From JAWXCB01 sp034440455 (lineage in GTDB: Bacteria; Bacteroidota; Bacteroidia; Chitinophagales; CAIOSU01): a stretch of DNA of 64,000 bases. Below are positions 53,301-61,196 of this stretch, one piece after another. The DNA lies in contig JAWXCB010000066.1 in the NCBI GenBank assembly GCA_034440455.1, forward strand, positions 45,668 through 109,667, in the 5' to 3' direction. The first letter of the stretch is position 1. Each line of letters starts with the position of its first letter. The notes under the pieces are model-generated. The model did no database searches, was not told where the DNA came from, and saw only the letters and a list, made by a program, of their open reading frames with translations. The position numbers and the translations under genes were made by a program.

Positions 53301-55850
53301 AATAGTCCTGTTGCCAATGGAGGTGGTGGAAGTAATGGAGGCGTAGGTGGCAGAGGAGGAAATGACCATGGCGGCACTCAACCAAATGGAGTTGCTGGGT
53401 CTGGTGGTGGTGGAAGTTGTGGTGGAACAGGAGGTGGTGCTGGAACAGGCTGGAATGGAGCAAATGGAGGTGGTGGTGGTGGTGCCACTTGTAGTGCTAG
53501 CGCAGCATCAAATGGAACTACCCCCACTGTTCGGACTTATGCCTCAGGGTTCTACCTTCCCGCTAATGGAACGAATGGAGTGGCCGGTAGCGGTGGCTCT
53601 GGAGGCGGTGGTGGCGGTGGTGGTTCTGCTGATGATACCAATTGTGATGAAGCTGGAGATGGAGGTCACGGTGGCTCTGGAGGAGGAGGAGGTGGTGGTG
53701 CTGGTCGCGGTGGATTCGGTGGTGGCGCATCATTTGGCATTCTCATTGTAAACAATGGCGCTAATGGGTTCATTACAAACAGCATCATATCTACAGGTAC
53801 AATCGGTAGTGCAGGAATTGGTGGTGAAGGAGGAGATGGAGGAGCAGGTGCTGCTGCAAAAGCAGCAAATGGCAGAAACTGCGATGCAGGAGATGGAGGA
53901 GCAGGAGGAGCAGGTGGAAATGGAGGTAAAGGAGGAAACGGAGGAAGTGGTATCAGTGGTATTGCTTATGCTATAGCGAATCTGAATGCAGCAGGTAATG
54001 CAACATCCGCAGTTCCCGCGCCCCCAACACTTTCGCCTGCAGCATTTGTTACCGTTAATTTGTCAACATCTGGGGGTACTACTCCAGTGTCAAGCCCAAT
54101 AATCCGTGTGCTTCACGAAAAGACCAAGCCTTGTATCAATTCTGAAATATCTATCTACAAAGCATCTGGCACATGGGCCATTCCTACAGGTTTGTCCTTT
54201 GTTAATGACCAAAACGAGACTGGGGGTGGCACATCTTATACTACTGCATCTGCAACGGTCAAGGTCTATTCGGCCACTTTGAGTGCCACCTACAATCTGA
54301 CCGCACCTATTGACTTTTCTGGCTTTGTGCGTATGGCTGCGGATAATAGACCATTGCCTACTATAACTATTGTTCCCAACTCGCTCTGTGTCGGAACTGG
54401 TGCAGCCATCCAACTAACACACACTAATCCATGGAATACTCAGGTGGCCTATGAGTGGGTAATTTTCAGTGCCGCAGGAAACGATGCCAATACCGCGCTT
54501 ATCACCTCCACGCAGAACAATCCCGTGGTGGATGTTTCTTCACTTGCTACTGGCGGTTACAAGGTCAGATATCGGGTTCAAGAAATATGCTGCGGATGGA
54601 GTCGCCCCAGATATACCACCTTCACGATAGTCGCTCAACCTTCCCAGCCCAACAATCTTACAAAGACTACTGCATCAAATTTCACACACGCATGTGAAGG
54701 AGTTACCGGCTTATCCGTAAATGCCGCCACAGGAAGCACCGGAGGAGCCGGCACATGTGTTTACGAATACAGTTATGAAAATACCGATGAAGATTGGTCT
54801 GATTGGCAAACGACAATACCCTCGGTTACGGCCGGAGCAGCGCCAGGCTACGTGAGAATTAAAGCCCGCAGAAATTGCGATGGAGTTGCCTGCGCCATCT
54901 CATTGGAAACACCTTCTGTGGAATGGGAAATTGTAAGCCAGCCGGCTGCGGGCGGAGTGGCGCGCGATAATCCGGTGGAACAGTTTGTTTGCAAGGGAGT
55001 AGATTTAACTCCGATAGTTTCCGGAGGCAGCGGTGGAATATCTGCTACGGACGAAATCCAATGGAGAAAAGGGACAACCGGTAGTTGGAACGCATACTCC
55101 TCTGCCATCTCTACCAATACGCATGGAGCTGGCGAATATTATTTTCAAACCCGCAGAACATCCTCCGGTCCCGGATGCAGCAACAGCGCATGGGAACCTT
55201 CCGGCAACGGCTCGCTCTTATGGTTTGTTGACGAACCCGATCTCAGTTCAATTAATGCTTCGGTAAATCCCGATATCGTAAGTGGAGACTATATGTGGAA
55301 TGGGAACACCAGCGCTAACTGGCACACAGCTTCTAACTGGTATGTACATAACGGCACCAATTTCAATTCAGCAGCTACGGTTCCAGACAACACAAAGAAC
55401 ATTTATATCGTTGCTGATGGCACTGCGGGTCAATGCGTAAGCGAGAGCAACATCGCCACCATCAGCGCTGCCGCTAATGCCAAGAACGTGTATCTTGACA
55501 ATGACGCAACTTTGATTAGCGCATCAAGCAATGTGCTGAATGTGTCGGGCAACTGGATAAGCGAATCAACATCTACCTTCACTTACAACACCGGCACCGT
55601 AGCCTTTAAAGGGAATACGAACAACACAATTACCACAAACGGTAAAAAATTCTATAACACCGACATTGATAAAAGCACCGGAAACAAAATCACGCTCAAT
55701 GACAACTTTGAATCCGTAAATAAAGTAACCGTAGTGTCAGGAACATTTGAAGTTCCTGCAAGCATAACAGGTAAAGCGAAACAAGTGGAAGTGAAACCAA
55801 ACGCCACTTTGAATATTCTAACAGATGGAGTATTCATGGTGAATGATTGA
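50331..55850 (+). CDS. Giant secreted protein with beta-helix and glycine-rich region
   Basis: 1839 residues from ATG 50331 (MKKHLLSLILILPFLICFSQ, a signal peptide); an earlier GTG/TTG-type start at 50286 would bury the signal. Residues about 30-330 form an N-terminal domain (RTENSKHFLNSDGSYSALIG). Ig/PKD-like segments follow (about 540-750; SISPAGGSFSGSTSSVTW). A right-handed beta-helix start (NPYATLAYAVSQLGGRTHI) is interrupted by a glycine-rich region (about 955-1210) in GGxGGx rhythm with scattered Cys. More PKD-like domains follow, then a tail with WNGNTSANWHTASNWY. No type A sorting domain is visible at the end, so T9SS export cannot be inferred. Adhesin or surface-layer role is possible. 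It lies in the insert between kynU and kmo. Confidence 0.75.
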   Translation: MKKHLLSLILILPFLICFSQGEVKENSVSESSESDVLKILFQDKQGPYSNFTIEQENLTLRTENSKHFLNSDGSYSALIGAGALHYHENGEWKTILSHISANNTQEYTDRAFAAVHNQHKIYFPLVPGKPIFTKIKGQEYADWEMPAMLWLDANGNFLAEVKPSATSKGKALKDSLVYADIFPKIDAVILNSTTSKKLSYIINDPLAFANKPLGAVYLAFREDISTGSGWKMTGTKGNSELIALNDSKQLLQNMLFNSATGEAILEISRPLFHERISSGSCTEPGFDTAKTNPDGYREGDFLVEQIGRDSYRTYILIPLNWLTVAGRKYPVTIDPITNYYPGGTWPTHTANRSGNSGNWACYVGTYAGRTYVYDISYGWVDDSWPFSNPYMDGYASFDISAIPNNATINSATNYWYRYGGRTCENAITLKHGRVQNNEHLANQPDCNVDGVRTRNNNAYYNGTGKNSTGWQSQSASTSDVTSALSADQITMGWAYNGGDDCCTGWIGWPIDAYTCTGNDGDYHHIYGYQNSTYKPYIRIDYCVKPTISVHPSDKYICTSGTMTALSVTAAGTALTYQWQVSNNTACSGASGWTNISGATSSSYTPPKIAGTRLYRVVVTSSDCPTGLSGRAINSNCARVTVNTMDGTSNAPVGFPAPHGTGDNPPPIVFSNCGGLVLPGSQHTVGTLQPPAIGAVNNITNYAWSISPAGGSFSGSTSSVTWTAPVTVGFYTITVTYTTGSPSCGTFQSSCTLEVGSPNCNYAYVRPAANGGEDATDKGGPDNPYATLAYAVSQLGGRTHIRMATGTYTETQRVNIPTNVIIEGRYDAANGWRKMSDGNTAITFTNNTASVAPINAPTTVQVDADTRHLIGMAANGTSGWILQDINVTTNAVTGTSSNGRGSSNYALRLSGASNYNIVRCQITSGAASNGTGASTAGWQGSATWNGTPTDPYDGNRGSNGTQGGDGGNGDCGCGDSNGGGGGGGGSAGNGGNSPVANGGGGSNGGVGGRGGNDHGGTQPNGVAGSGGGGSCGGTGGGAGTGWNGANGGGGGGATCSASAASNGTTPTVRTYASGFYLPANGTNGVAGSGGSGGGGGGGGSADDTNCDEAGDGGHGGSGGGGGGGAGRGGFGGGASFGILIVNNGANGFITNSIISTGTIGSAGIGGEGGDGGAGAAAKAANGRNCDAGDGGAGGAGGNGGKGGNGGSGISGIAYAIANLNAAGNATSAVPAPPTLSPAAFVTVNLSTSGGTTPVSSPIIRVLHEKTKPCINSEISIYKASGTWAIPTGLSFVNDQNETGGGTSYTTASATVKVYSATLSATYNLTAPIDFSGFVRMAADNRPLPTITIVPNSLCVGTGAAIQLTHTNPWNTQVAYEWVIFSAAGNDANTALITSTQNNPVVDVSSLATGGYKVRYRVQEICCGWSRPRYTTFTIVAQPSQPNNLTKTTASNFTHACEGVTGLSVNAATGSTGGAGTCVYEYSYENTDEDWSDWQTTIPSVTAGAAPGYVRIKARRNCDGVACAISLETPSVEWEIVSQPAAGGVARDNPVEQFVCKGVDLTPIVSGGSGGISATDEIQWRKGTTGSWNAYSSAISTNTHGAGEYYFQTRRTSSGPGCSNSAWEPSGNGSLLWFVDEPDLSSINASVNPDIVSGDYMWNGNTSANWHTASNWYVHNGTNFNSAATVPDNTKNIYIVADGTAGQCVSESNIATISAAANAKNVYLDNDATLISASSNVLNVSGNWISESTSTFTYNTGTVAFKGNTNNTITTNGKKFYNTDIDKSTGNKITLNDNFESVNKVTVVSGTFEVPASITGKAKQVEVKPNATLNILTDGVFMVND

Positions 55851-55856
55851 TTTTAA

Positions 55857-55938
55857 GGCAGTTCTAAAAATTCTACCATTGACACCCTCGACTTCTGGAG
55901 AGGGATGGGGTGATAAAAAAACAATTTTTAGAACTGCC
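55857..55938. repeat. Inverted-repeat element enclosing a family A repeat
   Basis: Perfect 16-bp inverted arms, GGCAGTTCTAAAAATT (55857-55872) and AATTTTTAGAACTGCC (55923-55938), enclose a family A-like core (CCCTCGACTTCTGGAGAGGG then ATGGGGTGA). It begins six bases after the giant gene's stop. It could also act as a terminator. It resembles a small MITE. Confidence 0.75.
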
Positions 55939-56003
55939 CTTTATATTTCATCTTCCGGTGCTTTATTTTCATTCTCTGAAATGTTGTCATTCCCGTTCGT
56001 TTT

Positions 56004-56054
56004 ATGAAATCCCCCTCCATTATCGGCTCCGGCTTAGTCGGCTCGCTGTGGGCG
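56004..56054 (+). pseudogene. Relic of a kmo 5' end
   Basis: 51 bp encoding MKSPSIIGSGLVGSLWA, compared with MKSASIIGSGLVGSLWA at the intact kmo start (57142). The nucleotides differ at several places (about 83% identical by eye), so it is not a fresh duplicate. It is cut off after Ala and followed at once by a kynU relic. Confidence 0.8.
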
Positions 56055-56064
56055 AGGGCGCTAA

Positions 56065-56146
56065 CCCGATGTAATCCGCATGATGCCCGTGACGCTGTAT
56101 AATACTTTTGTGGAAGTATTTGATTTTGAGCAGTTTCTTGAAAAAA
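56065..56146 (+). pseudogene. Relic of a kynU 3' end
   Basis: Encodes PDVIRMMPVTLYNTFVEVFD and then FEQFLEKM, matching the KynU C-terminus PDVIRMAPVPLYNTFMEVFE. Nucleotide identity to the intact gene is only about 70% by eye. The frame then reads on into an inverted-repeat element. The order is kmo start then kynU end, as expected from a collapsed tandem kynU-kmo copy. Confidence 0.8.
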
Positions 56147-56150
56147 TGAA

Positions 56151-56267
56151 TGTAGGACAGATTGCATGGCTGTTTCAATGTCCCCCTTTGCGCAAGCAAT
56201 GTGCGTTGGCGAAGGAGGATGCGGTTGACTTGAGCGTTTGCAGGGGGATGATGCAATTTGTCCTACA
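56151..56267. repeat. 117-bp inverted-repeat element
   Basis: Arms TGTAGGACAGATTGCA (56151-56166) and TGCAATTTGTCCTACA (56252-56267) are inverted, 15 of 16 matching. An inner CCCCCT/AGGGGG pair lies near 56182 and 56243. No coding function. It is probably a MITE-like insertion next to the kynU relic. Confidence 0.65.
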
Positions 56268-56331
56268 CCCGAAAAAATGATGTAATGAAGTAGCTTGTCA
56301 AGAGTGAATAACTTTGTTAAAATAACTCGCC

Positions 56332-56541
56332 ATGAAAAAACCCACAATCGCGTTGACGGAAAATGTAAATGAAGCAGAGGTAAAAATGGCTGTTGCCGCA
56401 GTTTTATTTGAACGAGGATTTTTTTCATCAGGACAGGCTGCTGATTTTGCCGACATCACAAAAAGAGAATTTTTAGAGAATGTCGGAAAATACGGAGTTT
56501 CAATATTCGGAGAAACAGAGGACGATTTGAAAATGAAATAA
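56332..56541 (+). CDS. UPF0175 family antitoxin-like protein
   Basis: 69-residue protein with VKMAVAAVLFERGFFSSGQA and FADITKREFLENVGKYGVSI, the UPF0175 pattern with a helix-turn-helix. Such genes usually precede a DUF3368 PIN-domain gene and act as its antitoxin. Here only the first 15 codons of that partner remain (56545-56592). Confidence 0.8.
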   Translation: MKKPTIALTENVNEAEVKMAVAAVLFERGFFSSGQAADFADITKREFLENVGKYGVSIFGETEDDLKMK

Positions 56542-56544
56542 CGA

Positions 56545-56592
56545 ATGGAAAAAGTTGTTATTTCAGACACGAGTTGCCCCATTGTGCTTTAA
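56545..56592 (+). pseudogene. DUF3368 PIN-domain toxin, truncated to 15 codons
   Basis: MEKVVISDTSCPIVL then TAA. The ISDTSC start with the first PIN aspartate is typical of DUF3368. The reading frame ends at codon 16 and unrelated sequence with a new gene starts eight bases later, so the rest of the toxin has been replaced. Confidence 0.65.
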
Positions 56593-56599
56593 CAACAGA

Positions 56600-57133
56600 A
56601 TGGCAAAAAGTAAAACCGATTTTTCTTCGTGGCACGTATCAGTGGCAGCCGAAGCACTTGCTTCAGGTCAGCTTGCACGAATTGGTTATGATATTTCAGT
56701 TCAGTATGGTGCTAATCAACCTGAATATGACTTACTGATTTCTAAAGGTAAAAACGACAGCCCTCTTAAGATTTCTGTAAAGGGCAGCAAAGACGGTTCT
56801 TGGGGACTAACACAAAAATTTGTTGAGAAAGGTAAAGCTGACTATATAAACTCTATTGATAAATGGTGTCAACTACATGGAAAAAGAACAATACTTTGTT
56901 TTGTTCAGTTTAAAGATTTAATGCTTGATGAATTGCCAAGAATTTATTTAGCTACTCCAAAAGAAGTAGCAGATCATTTAAAGAAAGCAGCTAAAGGACG
57001 AGGCGACACAATTCTCTACGAAAACCATACATGGAAGCTAAAAACTGCCGCTGGTTATGGAACAACAGAAAAAATTCCAGAAAACTGGAAATTCTCAGTG
57101 CAGCGAGTAGATGGACTCTATAAACAACAATGA
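56600..57133 (+). CDS. PDDEXK-like nuclease-fold protein of unknown function
   Basis: The start ATG 56600 (MAKSKTDFSSWHVSVAAEAL) gives 177 residues. The pattern is Glu in VAAEALASGQLARIGYDISV, Asp in PEYDLLISKGK, then KISVKGSKDGSW, which fits the PD-(D/E)xK endonuclease-like fold with Lys in the xVK position. Nothing else identifies it. It lies directly after the truncated toxin and overlaps the possible ATG 57130 of kmo by four bases. It may be cargo of the insertion. Confidence 0.6.
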   Translation: MAKSKTDFSSWHVSVAAEALASGQLARIGYDISVQYGANQPEYDLLISKGKNDSPLKISVKGSKDGSWGLTQKFVEKGKADYINSIDKWCQLHGKRTILCFVQFKDLMLDELPRIYLATPKEVADHLKKAAKGRGDTILYENHTWKLKTAAGYGTTEKIPENWKFSVQRVDGLYKQQ

Positions 57134-57141
57134 TTGATTCC

Positions 57142-58479
57142 ATGAAATCTGCATCCATCATCGGCTCCGGTCTTGTCGGCTCGCTGTGGGCGATATTTCT
57201 CGCGCAGCGCGGCTACAACGTGCGCGTGTATGAAAAGCGTCCTGATATGCGCAAGCAAAGTATCGGTGGAGGTCGCTCTATCAATCTTGCCATGAGCGAT
57301 AGAGGTTTGAAAGCATTGCATACTGTTGGCTTGGAACATGAAATCCGTAAGCTCACGATTCCCATGCACGGCAGAATGATTCATCATCTCGATGGCAGAA
57401 CGGAATTGCAGCCGTACGGAGATAAGGGGCAATTCATCAACTCTATTTCACGAGGCGGGTTGAATGAACTGCTGATGACCAAAGCGGAAGAATCAGGCGC
57501 GGTGATTGAATTTGACCAACCCTGCTTCGGCTATGACTTTCAAAGAAAAGAAGCGAATCTCAAAAATGGTTTCACGCAATCCGATTTGCTTTTCGGCACA
57601 GACGGTGCATTTTCCGCGCTACGCAGTACGCTCGAAAAAACTGACCGCTTCAATTACTCGCAAACCTATTTAGAACACGGCTACAAGGAACTCCATATTC
57701 CACCCAATGCAGATGGCAGTTTCAAAATGGAGAAAAACGCGCTGCATATTTGGCCTCGCAAAAGTTTTATGCTGATTGCGCTGCCGAATCTGGATGGCAG
57801 TTTTACGGTTACGTTGTTTCTTGCGTTTGAAGGAGAATATTCTTTCACCAATCTCACCGACAAAAAATCTGTTCTGGATTTTTTTAATCAGCATTTTCCT
57901 GATGTGGTTCAAATGATGCCTGATTTGGCGGAAGATTTTTTCACCAATCCAACTTCTTCATTAGCCACCTTCCGCTGCTATCCGTGGTCACTTGAAAATA
58001 AAGTTTTGCTGATTGGCGATGCTGCGCATGGCATCGTGCCGTTTTACGGACAAGGCATGAATGCAGGTTTTGAGGATTGCACGATTCTCAACAACATGAT
58101 GAACGAGTTCAAAGACGATTGGCAGAAAATCATTCCGACATTTCAAAAAACAAGAAAACCCGATGCGGATGCAGTCGGTGAATTAGCATTACGCAACTTC
58201 ATCGAAATGCGCGATTTGGTAGCCGATAAAAAATTTGTGTTGCGCAAAAAAATTGAAAAGCTGCTCCACGAGCGGCATCCGGATAAATATTTGCCGCTAT
58301 ACGCAATGGTGACATTCAGCGAAATGCCTTATTCAAAAGCGTTAGCAATTGGCAAAGCACAGGATGCTTTTTTTGAAAAAATCGGTGAACTGGAAAATAT
58401 CGAAGCGCAATTACAAACAAGCACGGGCGCAACGCTCATTGATAAATGGATGGACGATTTTCAACGACTTTTTCAATAA
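57142..58479 (+). CDS. kmo: Kynurenine 3-monooxygenase
   Basis: FAD hydroxylase converting kynurenine to 3-hydroxykynurenine. The start ATG 57142 (MKSASIIGSGLVGSLWAIFL) is favoured over ATG 57130 because the relic at 56004 starts at the same point; 445 residues. GSGLVG is the dinucleotide-binding motif. YEKRPDMRK, GGGRSINLAMSDRGLKAL and the second FAD motif GDAAHGIVPFYGQGMNAGFE are intact. It belongs functionally with haaO, ACMSD and kynU upstream. Confidence 0.95.
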   Translation: MKSASIIGSGLVGSLWAIFLAQRGYNVRVYEKRPDMRKQSIGGGRSINLAMSDRGLKALHTVGLEHEIRKLTIPMHGRMIHHLDGRTELQPYGDKGQFINSISRGGLNELLMTKAEESGAVIEFDQPCFGYDFQRKEANLKNGFTQSDLLFGTDGAFSALRSTLEKTDRFNYSQTYLEHGYKELHIPPNADGSFKMEKNALHIWPRKSFMLIALPNLDGSFTVTLFLAFEGEYSFTNLTDKKSVLDFFNQHFPDVVQMMPDLAEDFFTNPTSSLATFRCYPWSLENKVLLIGDAAHGIVPFYGQGMNAGFEDCTILNNMMNEFKDDWQKIIPTFQKTRKPDADAVGELALRNFIEMRDLVADKKFVLRKKIEKLLHERHPDKYLPLYAMVTFSEMPYSKALAIGKAQDAFFEKIGELENIEAQLQTSTGATLIDKWMDDFQRLFQ

Positions 58480-58504
58480 CTTTAATAGCAAAGCAAGCAG
58501 CGTA

Positions 58505-58744
58505 ATGAGTATTACAGAAATGAAAACAAGCCTGTTAAAAAAAATTAACTCTGTTGACGAAAGAAAACTTGAAGAAGTTTACGGAGTGTTGCTGAACTAT
58601 CTGAACGGCAGCGAGAAGGAATGGAATAAACTGACGAAAAAACAACAGGCTGGAATTGAGAAGGGCGTAAGTCAGTTGAATGCTAAAAAAGGGATTCCGC
58701 ATGACTCTGTAATGCGGAAACTGCGCAAAAAATATGCTGCGTAA
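58505..58744 (+). CDS. Antitoxin of a ParE-type pair
   Basis: 79 residues from ATG 58505 (MSITEMKTSLLKKINSVDER). The region LEEVYGVLLNYLNG, then LTKKQQAGIEKGVSQLNAKK and the C-terminal MRKLRKKYAA, fits addiction-module antitoxins that precede ParE/RelE toxins. It overlaps the toxin by 11 bp and starts 25 bp after kmo. Confidence 0.75.
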   Translation: MSITEMKTSLLKKINSVDERKLEEVYGVLLNYLNGSEKEWNKLTKKQQAGIEKGVSQLNAKKGIPHDSVMRKLRKKYAA

Positions 58745-59042
58745 GGCGATAATCTGGTCTCCGCTTGCCGAGGAAGATTTATCCGCAATCGCAGGGTATC
58801 TATCTGAAAAATGGAACGCGGCTGTGGTCAATAAATTTCTCGACAAGATTGAAAGCAGATTGAACTTAATTACAAAAAGACCTTTCGTGTTTCCGCTTAT
58901 CCATGAAAATATGGGAATTCGTAAATGCGTTATTGCTAAGCATAACACGCTTTATTACAGGGTAAACGATGAAGCTGTCGAAATAGTCCGTCTGTTTGAT
59001 GTGCGTCAACAACCAGAAAAATTGGGATTCCGAAAAATAACT
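58734..59042 (+). CDS. ParE/RelE family toxin lacking its own stop codon
   Basis: The frame from ATG 58734 gives a full ParE-type domain: AIIWSPLAEEDLSAIAGYLS, LITKRPFVFPLIHENMGIRK, HNTLYYRVNDEAVEIVRLFD and VRQQPEKLGF. These toxins usually end there, but this frame continues through RKIT into the ATG of the following protease (59043), with no stop, producing a 791-residue fused reading frame ending at 61109. One frame over, TAA lies at about 59037, so a one-base indel in the adjacent A-run would explain the loss. Confidence 0.75.
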
Positions 59043-61109
59043 ATGCGCTTGCATTCTATTTTTATCTTCTTCATTTTTTTGTCTGTGATCCCTGCAAATG
59101 TTTTTGCACAGCAGATTCTCGGTGAAATCATCGTTCAACTTGAAAAGGGAATTTCACCGAATCAATTGTTTGAGAAATCATCAACCTTAAAGCCTGCAAC
59201 GCAATTACTTTCCAAAAGCTGGAATATCTGGCTACTCACCGTTCCGCAAGGAGAAGAAGAAAAAGTTTTAAAAATATTACAGAAGTTTCCGCAGGTGAAA
59301 CTTGCGCAATTCAATCACAAAATTTTAAAGCGCGCCACCATTCCCAACGATACACTTTTTCCCAATCAATGGAATCTTGACAATACCGGACAAGCAGGCG
59401 GCACACCCGATGCAGACATTGACGCGCCCGAAGCATGGGAAATAACTACAAGCGGAGTGACAACTGCGGGCGACACGATTGTAATTGCAGTAATTGATGA
59501 AGGCTTTGATTTGCAGCATGAGGATTTGCATTTCTGGAAAAATAAAAACGACCCGCCCAACGGAATTGATGACGACCTCAACGGCTACATTGACGACTAC
59601 AACGGCTGGGATGTAGCGTCACATTCTGATTCCATTCCGATTGATTTTCACGGAACGCATATTGCCGGAATTGCGGGAGCAATCGGCAATAACGATGTTG
59701 GCATTGCAGGCGTAGCATGGAATGCGCAGCTAATGCCTGTGAGCGTTTCCGCATTCACAGAAGCGCAGGTTGTGGAGGCGTACAGCTATATTTATGACAT
59801 GCGCAAAAATTACAATCAAACAGGTGGAGCAGAGGGCGCATTTGTTGTTGTTGCCAATTCTTCGTTCGGCATTGATTTCGGCAAGCCGGAAGATTATCCG
59901 ATTTGGTGCGCAATGTATGATTCGCTGGGTACAGTCGGTGTGTTGAGTGTTGCGTCAACAATGAATCTCACTACGGATGTAGAAATTTCTGGCGACATTC
60001 CTTCCACCTGCACAAGCAACTATCTCATCATGGTGACGAACACCACGCGCTATGACACAAAAAATACTTCGGCTGCGTTTGGCTACACTTCCATTGATTT
60101 AGGCGCACCCGGCTCAGGAATTCTTTCAACCGTTCCGGGAAATGGTTATGTAAATTCCAATGGCACATCCATGGCTGCGCCTCATGTTGCAGGCGCAATT
60201 GCGCAGCTCTATGGCTTGCCTTGTTCGCATTATCAAAATCATTTGCAAATGAATCCTGCTGCATATTCGCTGATGATGAAAGAATACGTGCTGCTCGGAA
60301 CGGACATTTTAATCGGCTTGGATGGACTGACTGTTTCAGGCGGTAGGTTGAATCTTAATAACAGCATGAATATCTATTTCAATGACTGCATCTCCTGCAT
60401 GACGTTAAGCGCAACGCAAAGCATGGCGAGTTGTTCCGGCACTGCGGATGGAGAAATCACTGTGAATGCGGCATTCGGCATTACGCCTTATCGCTTTGAG
60501 TGGTCAACAGGCGATACGCTGAATTCTTTGAGCGGATTGGCGAGAGGAAAATATTGGGTGAAAGTCAGCGATGCGAATGGCTGCGAAAAGAATGAATACT
60601 TTGAAATCACACAGCCGTTTCCGCTTGTGGTGAATGTGATTACTGATTCGGCAGTGAATGGCGAAAATGGCTCTGCGGCAGTGTTTGTGAGCGGAGGCAC
60701 ACTGCCCTATTCCTATCAATGGAATGACTCGCTCAATTCAACAGATGCTGTCATCAATGATTTATTTCCGGGTGAATACTTTGTGACAGTGACAGATGCA
60801 AACGGATGCTCACCCGTGAAGTTGGTAACGGTAGGAAACATTGTCGGAATTTTTTCTGCTGCGGAAAATACATTGAATATCAAAGTGCATCCAAATCCGG
60901 TTTCCGGAATTACCTGGATAGAAATTTTTTCAAAAAATGGATCTCCGACACAATTATCTGTTCAGGATATTTCAGGAAAAATTTTGTTGGAGAAAATAAT
61001 CATGGGTGAAAAATTTCCGCTTGATTGTTCTGTTTTTCCGCAAGGAACGTATTTTCTGAAATTTCGGAATAACGAAATGACCGGCATAAGAAAAATTATT
61101 CGCCTCTGA
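59043..61109 (+). CDS. Secreted subtilisin-like (S8) protease with two SprB repeats and T9SS sorting domain
   Basis: 688 residues from ATG 59043, where a signal peptide begins (MRLHSIFIFFIFLSVIPANV). A propeptide-like part (to about 95) precedes the S8 domain: Asp152 in IAVIDEGFDLQHEDL, His203 in HGTHIAGIAGAIGN and Ser376 in NGTSMAAPHVAGAIAQ. Two SprB-type repeats follow (about 455-595; GITPYRFEWSTGDTL, GGTLPYSYQWNDSL). The C-terminus (VHPNPVSGITWIE, then FPQGTYFLKF) is a type A sorting domain. It is expected to be exported and anchored or released by T9SS. The upstream ParE frame is open into it. Confidence 0.9.
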   Translation: MRLHSIFIFFIFLSVIPANVFAQQILGEIIVQLEKGISPNQLFEKSSTLKPATQLLSKSWNIWLLTVPQGEEEKVLKILQKFPQVKLAQFNHKILKRATIPNDTLFPNQWNLDNTGQAGGTPDADIDAPEAWEITTSGVTTAGDTIVIAVIDEGFDLQHEDLHFWKNKNDPPNGIDDDLNGYIDDYNGWDVASHSDSIPIDFHGTHIAGIAGAIGNNDVGIAGVAWNAQLMPVSVSAFTEAQVVEAYSYIYDMRKNYNQTGGAEGAFVVVANSSFGIDFGKPEDYPIWCAMYDSLGTVGVLSVASTMNLTTDVEISGDIPSTCTSNYLIMVTNTTRYDTKNTSAAFGYTSIDLGAPGSGILSTVPGNGYVNSNGTSMAAPHVAGAIAQLYGLPCSHYQNHLQMNPAAYSLMMKEYVLLGTDILIGLDGLTVSGGRLNLNNSMNIYFNDCISCMTLSATQSMASCSGTADGEITVNAAFGITPYRFEWSTGDTLNSLSGLARGKYWVKVSDANGCEKNEYFEITQPFPLVVNVITDSAVNGENGSAAVFVSGGTLPYSYQWNDSLNSTDAVINDLFPGEYFVTVTDANGCSPVKLVTVGNIVGIFSAAENTLNIKVHPNPVSGITWIEIFSKNGSPTQLSVQDISGKILLEKIIMGEKFPLDCSVFPQGTYFLKFRNNEMTGIRKIIRL

Positions 61110-61160
61110 TTTCAGTTCCTTTCTCTTTAACTTTCGGAAATCAAACACAACACTTCTGAC

Positions 61161-61191
61161 TCCCGCTCCTTTGGAGAGGGGCGGGGTGAGG
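61161..61191 (+). repeat. Palindromic repeat family A, copy at the recJ start
   Basis: TCCCGCTCCTTTGGAGAGGG followed by GCGGGGTGAGG. It ends five bases before the recJ ATG, with CTTCT on both sides. Stem CCCGCTCC/GGAGAGGG with one mismatch. Confidence 0.8.
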
Positions 61192-61196
61192 CTTCT

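Noticed and set aside
53200..53960. Repetitive GGTGGT-type DNA that could suggest a tandem repeat or CRISPR
   Set aside because: Codons for a glycine-rich protein region; no constant repeat-spacer pattern. Opposite-strand Pro/Ser/His-rich frames here are shadows.
50331..55850. Giant protein as a T9SS cargo
   Set aside because: No type A or B sorting domain is visible at the C-terminus.
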